Of a stretch of 64,000 bases of DNA, positions 1-11,374 are shown piece after piece. How positions within the stretch are numbered: position 1 is the stretch's first letter; each line of letters begins with the position of its first letter. A program made the position numbers and the translations under genes. A model generated the notes under the pieces. That model searched no databases and was not told the DNA's origin. It worked only from the letters and a program-made list of their open reading frames with translations. The stretch comes from Hyperoplus lanceolatus (Eukaryota; Chordata; Actinopteri; Uranoscopiformes; Ammodytidae), in NCBI GenBank assembly GCA_026929865.2, contig CM049410.1:14812501-14876500 (forward strand), written 5' to 3'.

Positions 1-10
1 AGTTATTACT

Positions 11-1692
11 TCAAACTTTTTTCTTGAGAACAGTGATTCGATTCTTAATGTAGAATTTTATGGCAGACCAATTTCTGTCTTTGAGAGCTACTTTCTCCAG
101 CTTAAGGCACTTATCACAGTCACTCTTCCCTGGGACACGGCATGAAGTGATGAAGGACATCAGGTGCTTCTCAACAGCAAGGATCTCCTTTTTATCCCAC
201 ACCTTTCTCTTGATAGGTGGACGACCTGTATAGCAAGAGAATAGAAAAGTCAATAAAGACTAATTTTAAGAGTTTGACAGCAGAAGGGAACATATTTTGT
301 TGATTACTTAATAAAATACTTAAAAGACCCGTCAGGTCACAAATGACTCAGCTAGTATCAGCCTGTTTTAAGTGCTGTATGGATGAAGATACACTGGTAC
401 ATGTGCTATGGTCATGCCTTAAGATTAATTAATTTTGGATGTAGATTCAGTTACATTGTCAGTATCATAAAGAGGCAATTTGTGCTCTGTTCCAAGTACT
501 TGCTTCTAGCCCTGCATACAGTAGTGCAAGCAAGAACTGTAACTTATGCATCAAAGAGAAAATGTTCATTATATATAGGCCAGATCTATCTTCACTTAAC
601 AAACGCAACAAACTGGTGTCATCTTGCAGGTATAGATGAAAAGCATTGTTGTCCAGCACGTGATAGGCCAACCTGTACACGCCCCCACCCCCTATGTACA
701 TGCACTGTAAGCATATATTGAATGTCGGTCGAATGTTTCAATAAATCCCCCGAGGAGTGGTGTGAGCCATGAAACAGGTCTGTTGGGATAAAATAACCGA
801 GTGTATTTTTTATTTATACGTATAGATATCTAGATAGGTAGATAAAATAAATACGGAGCCGAAAGTTTGAAACAATCAACTTTACCTCTGTCCCTTTTTG
901 ATGACTGGCGGTGAGAGGCTTGTGGAGGTGTCATGGTGCCTTGCTGTGGTGCTGTATCCCTTTGGCTGACGTCTGGCATTGTCGTCTCTTCCATCTGACT
1001 GGATGTGACTTGACTCCTCTCCTCTGAAAACCAAGACAAAACAAGTGACAAAAACTAATATTAGTCGTCACATCACAGTAAATTTGGCCTCAGGGCCAAA
1101 CTGGGCATACTTTAAAGAGATTGATATTGGCTAAGTCCGATCCCTTCTTTAATGTATTCTATGGTGTTTGGCCACCTCAGCCTGCTTGTATTGCTGCTCT
1201 TTTACAACGAAGTTTCTACAATGGGAGAATTTCACTGCATAAAGTGGAAATCAATGTGTAACACTTGGATGCACCAGTTGGTGAGTTCTTGATAGAGGCT
1301 GTAGAAATTCACTGAACTTGATGGCAGTAATTAATTAGTAGAGCAGTGCACAAAAATCAGCTAGGCAGCATATCATGTTTAGCCATATCAAATAATTATA
1401 ATTTATGACTCACGTCAACTTAACATTTGTGACCCAGGATCCAATAATTCAATATTAGCTCAAAAAAGTTAAAAATAAGATCTGTCAGATATATATTAAA
1501 AAAACATTATTGTAAGTATAAGAATCAGATTCAGTATCGGTAGATACCCAAAATTAAAATGGATACTTGATCGTGACATCCCTACAGTAAATGGATAGCC
1601 TTCAATACATAAACATGATCACATTTCATAAGATACTACCTCTGAGCCTGAATCACACACCACCTCCGTGTCGCTGTCAAGGTGCACATTCT
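11..1692 (-). CDS. Three C-terminal exons, last one Myb/SANT-like
   Basis: Exons 1692-1640, 1021-886 and 225-11 are open and in matching phases. The last begins [20 protein letters not shown] and contains [13 protein letters not shown], then a second Trp ([10 protein letters not shown]) and a basic tail ending at TGA. The tryptophan spacing and helical look resemble Myb/SANT or MADF-type DNA-binding folds, which is an inference. The 3' UTR lies outside the window. Confidence 0.6.
226..885. other. Intron of the chimeric gene
   Basis: AT-rich intron sequence between the last two exons. I see no repeat with clear termini and no other gene. Open frames here are short and unremarkable. Confidence 0.5.
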
Positions 1693-1881
1693 CTGTGAGT
1701 TAGTGGGGATTGGAAGAGGGGGTAGAAGGAAGAAAATGACTGTTAGCGAGCTTCGAATGCAATCTTCTGATTCTGAGATGTTCCAATAATGCCCAAGAAA
1801 AACTCAAGACATAATATATAATGTAGATAAGCAAATTTTCCTTTATGCACAACAGTGTTGAGAAAGAAAAATAATTAGTAC

Positions 1882-4043
1882 CGTCAGGATCAATGTTGAT
1901 TTCATCCAGGGTCTTGCCTTTGAACTCTGCCATGCGTCCCTGTTCCAGAGCCATAAGAACTTTGCTTACTTTAGCAAGTTGGAGGGTGCCTTCTGGAAGT
2001 CTGTAGAACTGACGATGCACTCTTATATCATGACCAAGAAAATCAGCTAACTGATCCAGCTCTGTATTACTGAGGTTGAGAACTGAGACAGAGTTCTGTT
2101 TGTTTGCGCAGTTTGTAGAGGTGAGACTTCAGGACTTCTTTGGCACCACAGATCTTGGCATAGTATCGAAGGCAATCAGACCCACGGTAGCAGGTAAATG
2201 CACTTGGTCTTGCAAATAAATATGCATTATCATGAGGAACCCCACATTCCTGCCGTTTGCTGACAAGCAAATCCAATGATTGTTTCATTGCTGGGGTCAA
2301 AAGCACAGGAACCTTTCTTCCCCTTTTTCCTCTTATCTCTAGCCGCCTGAAGTGTTGACAGAGTTTCTTTTCCAAGTCTGTGAGGGCTACATTCACATCT
2401 TCCTGGGGGCCCGATGGAGTTTCAGACAAATATGCAGAGAGGGGCATTTTTGACACCTCCCCAGCTCTTCGACGGTTGAACAAAATGACTTGTGTCAATG
2501 TGATCTTAGTCAGCAGTGACCATGTCTGGGACGAAGCCTCTGTTGACAATTTACTGTGACTTTGTTGTTGTTGCGCATCTAAATAAGAATGCAAGGTCTG
2601 ACGTCTTTTGTGAATGGAAGCAACAGAGGGGCATTCCACTTAGATTCCTGAAGTGTTCTCAGTGATGCAGACGATACCATTTCATTCCATCTTGTTTCAT
2701 AGACTCTGCGGAATGTACGAGCATCTTTTGCTGCACTGTAGTCCTTCTGTACATTTGCACGGCTTTCAACAAGCATTGAAATCTTTGTCAAGCTATGTCC
2801 AAGTTTGAGAGCAAGACTTGGGGTCTTGTATTTATTGGTTTTACTGTCATGGCCTGCCACGTGTTTCACTGCTTGAACAACATGCATGAAATTCGCAGGT
2901 TTTGATGTGCTCTTCCATGGTCTTCAAAGGAGTAGTTTTCCTTGAGCATACCAGAAGCCTCCCCAGCTCTCTCAATTTCTGCCGAATGAATTCATGTTTG
3001 CCAACATCATATCCAAGCCTGTTATACAGATGCTCACCAAACTCTATGATGCACGTATCAGATTTGACTGCAGAATAAACTTCATCTTGAACCATGTTGT
3101 TTAACAGCTTCCATAACTCTACTCCAACACCAGGAGGTGGAGGAACAGCAAATGCACAAAGGGCCTGGACACGGGTTTTGCCAGGGTTTTTTTGTCGAAC
3201 ATCAGGCCTGAACTTGCAGATCTTCATGTGCCGCCAAAGGACCTTCTTTGTGAAAAAGCCTTGGCAATATACACAATGCAGGAAATTCTGTGCTTGAGAA
3301 TCCTGTTTTGGTTGCTTGCGAGGAACAAGATTTCCTAGACCAGTATTTAATACTTCAACATTGTGTGCAAAGTTGCCCCTATTTCTCAGATGTTCCAGGT
3401 GCATTCGTCTTCCTTTGGATCCTTTTGGGAACGACAGAGCCTGTGCAACCTCTGGCTTATTGAAATGAGCACGCTCCAAATGCCTCGCCATTTTTCCAAC
3501 TCCTAACTTACAGTACAAACAGTATTGCTTTTTGTTATACATTCTTGTCCCGTTATCCTTTTTACAGACGGCAGGTATGGAAAGTGAACCATCAGGCACT
3601 CCATCTTCTATATGGAGGGAAGATGCACTGTCAGGAAGATTCTGATCTAGATTTGGCGTTTCGTTTTCAAATAGGACTTCAGTGTCTCCCATTTCACTCT
3701 GTTTTGATGAGTGCCCACTAGTGGTTTGTGTTCTAGGACAGGATGAATGACTTAAACGTCGCCTTTTACATCTCACACCAGAGACTCTCTCTTTTCTTGA
3801 GCTTGAGCGTCCTCTGTTCAGCACCTGCTTTGAAGAATGACTGTTCAGTTTCGTTTTTGAGAGACATACATCTCTCATTTTTAGGCATTGGCCCAGGCTT
3901 GGTATCCGTTTAAATGGCTCAATAACTTCACTTGTGTCTGTATCATCAGAATGATCCGTACTAGTCTCAGGAATATATTCCTCTCCACTGTCACCTGAGG
4001 TGTCAAAGAGCTCATCCGAATCAAATTGAATCCGGTTGCCCAT
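1882..4043 (-). pseudogene. Large exon: two zinc fingers plus tyrosine recombinase-like domain
   Basis: The exon opens at ATG after an AG acceptor. It encodes an acidic start (DSDELFDTSGDSGEEYIP), then one finger at about residues 175-193 (CLYC...HLERAH) and a second at about 257-276 (CVYC...HMKIC). The second half carries the hallmarks of tyrosine recombinases: a first catalytic Arg in NRRRAGEV, a second Arg in LYKLRK, an LGH box in LADFLGHD, and a Tyr eight residues after that His in HRQFYRLP, the spacing seen in XerD-type enzymes. This suggests descent from a Crypton-like or other recombinase-bearing transposon. About three frame breaks split the exon, so the enzyme is presumably not made. 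The exon ends at a GT donor after an Asp-rich stretch. Confidence 0.72.
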
Positions 4044-4183
4044 CTTTAAGAAAGAAAATGTAAATTAAATGTATGTCAGCTTAAATAAAGTATCTATTGT
4101 TACTCCACTCAAGATAATAACAATCAGTAAAGAAATGTAAAGCCAATGTATTCATCTTTTCTCCCTCACTGTGTGTTGCTTAC

Positions 4184-4510
4184 TTGTATGCTTTTGGTCC
4201 TCCTCAGTCTTGGGATAGTGACTTGGTCCTCTTTGGAGAGGCAATGTTCAGAGTCTGAACTTGGACTTGATATCTAGGGTGTCCGAAAGAAATGTCTTGT
4301 TAAAGTTTTGACCAATGGACGAAGAACAAAATGATATAAAGAAAGACATGAAAACGTTCGAGTGTATAAACATCACAATACCAGAAAGCTGGAATTTAGG
4401 GACACAGGACTTGTGGATGTAGCCTGAGGTTCATCAGAATCGGTGTAATTTACAAGGGAAGTAATCCTGACTTTTTCAGTTGGAGAGTGAAGTTCTGGGT
4501 CTTCTGAGCC
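4184..4510 (-). CDS. Two further linker exons of the chimeric gene
   Basis: Exon 4510-4382 (43 codons, begins GSEDPELHSPTEKV) and exon 4273-4184 (30 codons, begins ISSPSSDSEHCLSKED) are both phase 0 with consensus splice sites. They encode low-complexity Ser/Asp/Glu-rich sequence with no recognisable fold. They connect the SET module to the finger/recombinase exon. Confidence 0.5.
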
Positions 4511-4865
4511 CTATAGGAAGAAAAAAAGATTTGATAACTTTCAATTTTTATTTTACTATAAATTATCAACTGGACAATCAATTAATTCACAAGTATAATA
4601 AAGTATTACTTTTGTTAAAAAAACATAATTATAGCTGGAAATGAAATAAAAATCATTTATACTTCATAAATTAGTGAAGTCACATGAAAACATCATAACT
4701 ATACTGTGCTTATAAGAAAATACTTTGACTCATACTTAAAGATTTCCTCCATCTGACACAAAGCAGTTTTACTTTTGATGTTTAAGTTGTTTCTGATTTC
4801 TAACATTAATAAGCTGCCTACGGTTCCCATTACAGTTAACAACAAGTAAAGCTGAGGTCTGACTA

Positions 4866-5272
4866 GATGAACTGACCTCAGACCAACAGCTGGTCTGTCT
4901 GGTAGAGAGTAAAACTGAGCTCAAATTCAAGGATGCATGTTATTGATGGTGTTTTGTTAAGTTTAAGGACAGAAAAATGAAGATAAGTCAACTTAAAATG
5001 ATAAAATATTACTGAGTAACCGTGGACCCCACAACTCATGAAGACCTGAAAAGTGTGTCTGACACTGGACAAGATGAACTGACCTCAGACCAACAGCTGG
5101 TCTGTCTGGTAGAGAGTAAAACTGAGCTCAAGTTCAAGGATGCATGTTATTGATGGTGTTTTGTTAAGTTTAAGGACAGAAAAATGAAACTAAGTCAACT
5201 TAAAATAGTAAAATATTACTCAGTGACCGTGGACCCCACAACTCATGAAGACCTGACACGTGTGTATCTGAC
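4866..5272. repeat. 209-bp minisatellite, block A (two units)
   Basis: Units begin GATGAACTGACCTCAGACC at 4866 and again at 5073 (period 207). Both run through the same ACAGCTGGTCTGTCTGG and GTGACCGTGGACCCCAC-type landmarks. The block lies in the intron between exons 5569-5474 and 4510-4382. Confidence 0.9.
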
Positions 5273-5473
5273 ACTGGTCTTCTTAAAGCACTCTGATTGG
5301 ACCACATCAAGTCATAAAAACCAGAATGCTCATTTATGTCCAATCATACTGACCCAAACAAAACCAAAATGTGTCTTCTAGTGAAAAGACCACAGCAATC
5401 AAAGAAGAAAAGCTTAGAACTAAAGTATAGTTGAATGATAGACATTTAAATACATTCTGACAGAAATTCGTAC

Positions 5474-5569
5474 CTGCATCTGGTCGCATGAAGGTCCCTG
5501 AAGAGCCTCATCTTTGGATCTGCAGGTGTCAGTCTCAGAAGACTCAGGGGCAAAGCAGACTCCTTTAAC
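5474..5569 (-). CDS. Duplicated 96-nt linker exon, copy 1
   Basis: A 32-codon phase-0 exon with an AG acceptor and a GTACG donor. It encodes an acidic, Ser/Cys-containing linker beginning VKGVCFAPESSETDTC. It is almost identical to 6640-6735 and lies exactly 1166 bp away, so it was duplicated with its introns. Because the exon is symmetric, using both copies would not change the frame. Confidence 0.6.
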
Positions 5570-5821
5570 CTGAACAATCAGTTGAGAATTATTATTGAGC
5601 AGTTAGTGAGCAGTGACACCATTTCAGTTGCACAACATCAACCATGGGTAGATACACAATATGGCCAACAATGACTGTGGTTGTATTACTTAAAGATTTC
5701 CTCCATCTGACACAAAGCAGTTTTACTTTTGAAATGTTGAAGTTGTTTCTGATTTCTAACATTAATAAGCTGCCTACTGTTCCCATTACAGTTAACAACA
5801 AGTAAAGCTGAGGTCTGACTA

Positions 5822-6448
5822 GATGAACTGACCTCAGACCAACAGCTGGTCTGTCTGGTAGAGAGTAAAACTGAGCTCAAGTTCAAGGATGCATGTTATT
5901 GATGGTGTTTTGTTAAGTTTAAGGACAGAAAAATGAAACTAAGTCAACTTAAAATGATAAAATATTACTGAGTAACCGTGGACCCCACAACTCATGAAGA
6001 CCTGACACGTGTGTGTCTGACACTGGACAAGATGAACTGACCTCAGACCAACAGCTGGTCTGTCTGGTAGAGAGTAAAACTGAGCTCAAGTTCAAGGATG
6101 CATGTTATTGATGGTGTTTTGTTAAGTTTAAGGACAGAAAAATGAAACTAAGTCAACTTAAAATGATAAAATATTACTGAGTAACCGTGGACCCCACAAC
6201 TCATGAAGACCTGACACGTGTGTGTCTGACACTGGACAAGATGAACTGACCTCAGACCAACAGCTGGTCTGTCTGGTAGAGAGTAAAACTGAGCTCAAAT
6301 TCAAGGATGCATGTTATTGATGGTGTTTTGTTAAGTTTAGGACAGAAAAATGAAGATAAGTCTACTTAAAATGATAAAATATTACTCAGTAACTGTGTAC
6401 CCCACAACTCATGAAGACCTGACACGTGTGTGTCTGACACTGGTCTTC
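5822..6448. repeat. 209-bp minisatellite, block B (three units)
   Basis: Units start at 5822, 6031 and 6240 (period 209) and are nearly identical to block A. The block sits in the intron between the two copies of the 96-nt exon. Its right edge joins unique sequence at CTGGTCTTCTTAAAGC, as in block A. Confidence 0.9.
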
Positions 6449-6639
6449 TTAAAGCACTCTGATTGGACCACACCAAGTCATAAAAACCAGAATGCTCATT
6501 TATGTCCAATCATACTGACCCAAACAAAACCAAAATGTGTCTTCTAGTGAAAAGACCGCAGCAATCAAAGAAGAAAAGCTTAGAACTAAAGTATAGTTGA
6601 ATGATAGACATTTAAATACATTCTGACAGAAATTCGTAC

Positions 6640-6735
6640 CTGCATCTGGTCGCATGAAGGTCCCTGAAGAGCCCCATCTTTGGATCTGCAGGTGTCAGTC
6701 TCAGAAGACTCAGGGGCAAAGCAGACTCCTTTAAC
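6640..6735 (-). CDS. Duplicated 96-nt linker exon, copy 2
   Basis: Same 32-codon phase-0 exon as 5474-5569, with one visible base difference (GGGGCTC against GAGGCTC on the coding strand). It sits upstream in transcription order, directly after the SET exons. It lies within a 1166-bp tandem duplication that also carries the 209-bp satellite units. Confidence 0.6.
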
Positions 6736-6975
6736 CTGAACAATCAGTTGAGAATTATTATTGAGCAGTTAGTGAGCAGTGACACCATTTCAGTTGCACA
6801 ACATCAACCATAGGTAGATACACAATATGGCCAACAATGACTGTGGTTGTATTACTTAAAGATTTCCTCCATCTGACACAAAGCAGTTTTACTTTTGATC
6901 TTTAAGTTGTTTCTGATTTCTAACATTAATAAGCTGCCTACTGTTCCCATTACAGTTAACAACAAGTAAAGCTGA

Positions 6976-7502
6976 GGAATGCTCATTTATGTCCAGTCAT
7001 ACTGACCCAAACAAAACCAAAATGTCCTTTCAATTGCAATTCTGCAGCAATCAAAGGAAACAAGGTTAAAGTTAAAGTTTGTCACATTAATAACAATAGA
7101 GGTTTTACAAAAGATCACCAAGATTGCTATTCCTCGTCCCTGAAAGTCAAGTCTAATATACACATCACCTTATTCGTCAGATATAACTCACTGGAAACAA
7201 GACAGAGTGACAAAAGCAAGAATATATAAATAGCTTGTCCTTTTTTATACACAATAATTTACACTAAGCACAGTGTAAACTGGAATTGCTTTAATTCAGT
7301 TAATCCAAAATAATGTATTGTACAGAGCAGACTTCAACATCCTGCTATCCTGAACTACACAAAACGAAAGATAATCAGAGGCAGAAACACCAGTATTGGT
7401 TCAAATCTAAGAAAAGAAATGGTGCATCATTCTGATCCACACATTTATTCTAATGTTCAACATCAATAGTCATCCAAATGAGAGACAATGATTTTGACAA
7501 AC
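6976..7502. other. Intron of the chimeric gene
   Basis: AT-rich sequence between the duplicated exon and the second half of the SET module. A second hit to the duplicated region (AATGCTCATTTATGTCCA) occurs near 6977. Otherwise nothing is recognisable. Confidence 0.4.
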
Positions 7503-9135
7503 CTGTTTCCTCCAAGGCCAGTCAGTGCCTCCATAGTTATAGGTGATCTCTTCTCCAGTATTAATGTCCCTCAGAGCAAAGAGACAGAGATGTGGCTTGT
7601 CCCTCTCCTACGACCTTCTTCATCCGGCAGTTTGGATGGATGTGGTCATCATTGACCAGCCTTCCAAGACTGTCATCTTCTTGTGCTGCATCGACACTTC
7701 AAACATAAAATAAATTACTTATAAAGGCTCCACAAATTCATATCATTGATTGTTGAACTATTTAGCGAAATAGATAACAGTATGCCGTTGTCTTTGGAGG
7801 ATTGTTTTACTCAGGAAAACAAATGATAACTGTGTCTAGAAGTCACTACTACAGTTTTGAGATTAAATTAATTGAACTGAATTGGTTACAATTAACTGAT
7901 ATTGATTTCAGTTAACCTTGTTGACTCGAATTGGATTAATTTCCTACGGATTAGTCAATGAGCTAAAAGAATGTTGGTGGTGCCCCCATTCAAAAATGTT
8001 GTATCAATCTCAAGTGATTAATAAATTAAATGTATAAATAGTGTATTTCCTACACACATGTTTGAGCCATTAAAATATTAAATTGTTCCTGTAAAATGTA
8101 ATCTAAGCCTTACCACCATGTTCTTTCTCGCCAAGAGAAGTCAAACATGAAGACTGCACACCTCCCATGATATATTCTCCTTCTCCTCTTTGACTCTTCA
8201 GAATTTATCAGTTCCCCTCTATATTCCACCACAAAGTCGCCTTTTTGGAAATTGGCCTTGGCAAACACCCCTCGACCTAGTGCACATATACAGAAAACAA
8301 TACACCACTGAAAGCTTTACAGTTATATTTTTTAATATCCCTAGAAGTAGCATAAGTAGGTGTTATTTCTTCAATTGCGCAGTGATGCTCATCTCTGATG
8401 CATAAAATTTGAAAAAAATCACCAAGCTCTCTATCAATGCAAGTAGGGGACCCACTCCATTTTGTTCCCTGATAATGCTACACTGTATTTCTACATTCAC
8501 ATTTATTTAGTCAGTTTTTTACAGTTTGCAGATAACTTTACAGATAAGTTTTGTTTTAAACCTATTATTTTAATAAGGAAAACAATGATAATAATTTACT
8601 TTCTAGACTCTAACATGTGAAAGATAATTTCAGTATACCACTAGATAATAATAACAACGTAAAGAAACAACCTTTGGTTTTGGGACGTTTTTTTCAGAAC
8701 AGTGGTAAAATAAATAAGTGTGGAGCCCTGCATTTTTCTGGGCCACACACTATTGCAGGTACATTTTTTAAATGTCCCTCCCTGCCTCAGCTCAGCCTAT
8801 TATAGAGATCCATTATAGATTTGGGACTTTATAGCTTTGATTTTCAGATATACATTTGTAACAACATTACATTACATTTGTCTTGAACATTAAACCTGCC
8901 ACAGACTAACACTACAATTTCTGAAAAAGCACAAATTTAAATTGGTACCCACTCAAATGACCACCTGTGTGCCCTCACAAAATGCACTGTTGTATGCTAT
9001 GCAACTAAACCCAAACAACTTACCTTTAAAAGAACTGATGTATTTCATTTCCAACTCTGCTGTCTTGTCCAGACCCCTGGCAGCGAGATCTCTTGCATCC
9101 TGTAAAGGAGGCGTCCTGCGTCTCCTTGCAGCCAT
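7503..9135 (-). pseudogene. SET methyltransferase module of the chimeric gene (three exons)
   Basis: Exon 9135-9024 starts at ATG with a short basic leader (MAARRRRTPP) and ends in phase 1. It continues into 8276-8114, which reads GRGVFAKANFQKGDFVVEYRG, the G-x-G and E-Y-x-G start of SET domains. It then continues into 7696-7503, which reads LGRLVNDDHIHPNC and ends LRDINTGEEITYNYG, matching the SET motifs around the cofactor pocket and the catalytic Tyr (x-x-Y-x-Y-G). The canonical N-H-S triplet is replaced by N-D-D-H, which I believe is normal for this fish family. SET domains transfer methyl groups from S-adenosylmethionine to lysine; no target can be inferred here. One frame break lies inside 7696-7503. 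Splice signals at all boundaries look good. Confidence 0.82.
8277..9023. other. Intron within the SET module
   Basis: AT-rich intron between the first and second SET exons. I see no element with matching termini. Confidence 0.4.
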
Positions 9136-9143
9136 CAATAATC

Positions 9144-10245
9144 CTATTATCAGATACAGTTTTAATTTGACCAGAAAGCCATAACGTTACAGTACACACC
9201 AATATACATGCCAATTTACAGCAATAACTTTATCGAGGCACTTGGATGAATGGGACATCAGCATAGGGCAGCAGTGTCTGTACTGTACTGTCACAATGCT
9301 TTTGGTCAGTGACTTTGGAAATAAAATCACGTGGTGCAAAGAACCAGAACTGATTAAATAACATTAAATATACTGTAAAGTAGGCTATATATCAGAGAGT
9401 GCACTGAACAGTAGGCTAAAGATTTTAAATTGATAGGCTAATGATTGAATAAGCTTAGTTTTAATTGAACTCCAACTCTTGCCAACAGTGGTGTAGCCTA
9501 TTCAAAAATTGGTTGAAGTTCATAACTCAGAGGAAGAGGGCTAATTTATCTAGTAACCTACTGGTTATTTTTTCATAACTCGTGGTGCTTTGAACACTGA
9601 CAGGTGACACTCTGCGCAGTCTGAGGACATCGTGGAGAGAACAGAAGTTCTGCTGAGGAAACTTTCCTTCAGCGCGACTGACACGACAGTGTTTCCCCCA
9701 GCCTTGACTACCAATTGGAAAAAGAAGAAGAAAGAAAGAAAAAAGAAGCCAAAAATGGGCCCGCAATAAGGCGCGCGCTGTCAGGCAGAACGACGAGTGA
9801 TGATGATAAATTCGATAATCCGCCAATAGTCCCCTTAATATTCAGGGATTTTTTTTTCCGGTGATTAATTAAAGCAGCGCCTCGCGCCTCAACTAGAATG
9901 ACACTTAACAGCTGTTTTCTGCGGTGGACAAGAGGACAGGTCGCGTCCCGCGAGCCGCGACCTCTCACCTTTTATCCAGTGCTGAACGCAGCGCGACCGC
10001 CAATCCCTTCAATAGAGGCTTCTAGTGTTAACCCGCTGCTGTAGCGGTGAACAGAAAAAAGCGGGTAGGCTAAATGCACCATCGAAGTGTGTTGGCACAA
10101 ACTCGCTCACTTTAACGCCGAGATCAGCGACACAGACACAGCAGACAGGCAGATAATTGACTGGAGCAGAAAGACAGCGGATGAGAGTAAAATGTGCGTT
10201 GTTGTTGAGATTAACTAACTAACCAGACAACACAACCAGACTGCG
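9144..10245. other. 5' flank of the chimeric gene
   Basis: The first part is ordinary AT-rich DNA. About 9640-10020 is richer in CpG (GCGCGCTG, CGCGTCCCGCGAGCCGCG), which could be a promoter or an upstream exon. No start site can be fixed from sequence alone. Confidence 0.3.
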
Positions 10246-10253
10246 GTCAAGCC

Positions 10254-11374
10254 TAGGGGTGTAAATCGCTGCTTTCATCACGATACGATATTACATCGAT
10301 TCATTAGACAACGATATGATATTTGCCGATATCTAAAATCTGCTGCAATACGATTTTGATTCGATTCGATTCAGGGGCCTGTGATCGATATGAGACGATA
10401 TTATATGCCCATTTAACACAAGATGGCCCATCTCGTTATCTAAAAATACATGTTGATAATATAATAGCCTTCTTAATCGTTTGTATAATTTTCATCCATT
10501 TTTATTCATTCTGAACACTAAAGTTCTTGAAATTAACAGGATAAACAAACTTAAACTGCTACCTCAGCCATTTCCCTCTTTTTGATGACATTTTATTTAA
10601 TGTCAAGGGGACTTCCTTATAAAATACAGCTAAAAAAAATATTAGCTTGAATTATTTGATTGAAAGATTAATATCTTTCATAAGATTAATATCTTTCAAT
10701 CTCTTATTATTCATATCTTAAGGTGTAGCGGCAGTAAACAATGCTTGGAGTGACATTTGAGTAGTTTTGGGCCGTGTGGGGTTTCAGGGCACAGATTGGT
10801 GGATTCCTCCTTAGCTTAGCTCATTAGCCTAATAGAGCTATCCTCTTTAGCTGAGGCTGCTGTAGCTCGTACATTCACCTAGCGGAGAGGGTGACCGCCC
10901 CGGGGAGCGCAGGAGCTTCTCACCGCTGAGAGAGCAGCCGAGCCGCGCATTCTTGGAACTTTACACTGCGAGCCGGGCAGCTGGACAGCCCGCGGGGATA
11001 ACAGCCCAAATGTCCCGCTAGCTCGGCTACTAACCCCCGCGAGCCTGTCGAGCGCTGCCCGGGTAACGTCGGTTCGACTGATCTGTCAGCGGGGATATAT
11101 GATCCTCTCCCCCATGGTGCCAACACCGATAGGTCTGTTACTGATGGATTTTAGTGTTCGAAATGAACTTTGATAATCACACACGACACAAGCGAGAAAA
11201 GCCTGGTGCGGTCTGGTGGAAATAGTGTCACAAACACCCGAGCAAGGACATTGTCAAAATAAAAGCATATACTACATCGATTTGCATCGATGTTTGGACG
11301 TTGCATCGATGCAGTTGGATCGTTCGCAAATCAATCGATGGATCGATCTACATCGATGGATCGTTACACCCCTA
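10254..11374. mobile_element. Non-autonomous hAT DNA transposon
   Basis: The ends are inverted: TAGGGGTGTAA at the left and TTACACCCCTA at the right. A perfect 8-bp duplication GTCAAGCC flanks it (10246-10253 and 11375-11382), the hAT hallmark. Sub-terminal CATCGAT-rich stretches are present at both ends. No transposase frame is visible. The interior 10860-11110 is GC-rich. Confidence 0.92.

Larger units (their letters stand above)
5273..6975. repeat. 1166-bp tandem duplication containing an exon
   Basis: Landmarks recur at a fixed 1166-bp offset: TCTTAAAGCACTCTG at 5281 and 6447, the 96-nt exon at 5474 and 6640, and TAAAGATTTCCTCC at 5691 and 6857. A third copy of the last landmark lies at 4737. 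Only scattered differences separate the copies, so the duplication is recent. Confidence 0.85.
11..9135 (-). pseudogene. Chimeric SET domain / zinc finger / tyrosine recombinase-like gene, fish-expanded family, probably decaying copy
   Basis: Ten minus-strand exons fit together by splice sites and phase: 9135-9024 (ATG), 8276-8114, 7696-7503, 6735-6640, 5569-5474, 4510-4382, 4273-4184, 4043-1882, 1692-1640, 1021-886 and a terminal exon 225-11 ending in TGA (eleven if both copies of the duplicated 96-nt exon are used). Read in order they give a SET domain, acidic Ser/Asp-rich linkers, two C2H2/C2HC fingers, a tyrosine-recombinase-like fold and a Myb/SANT-like end. Phases agree across every junction. 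The frame is broken about once in the SET exon and about three times in the 2.2-kb exon, so a full-length product is unlikely. The four other genes in the window show no frame breaks over about 6.5 kb of coding sequence, so simple base-calling error is a poor explanation. The nearest named SET family is probably KMT5A (from memory). The fusion to a recombinase is what the exon order shows. It could instead be two adjacent genes; RNA evidence would settle that. Confidence 0.7.

Noticed and set aside
5184-6547. Repeated 65-codon frames beginning MK(L/I)S
   Set aside because: They are copies of the 209-bp satellite and adjoining intron, with splice signals placing the real exons elsewhere.
9020-9143. 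Coding leader joining 13508 directly to the SET start
   Set aside because: The acceptor at 9144 has a poor pyrimidine tract; kept only as a weak finding.
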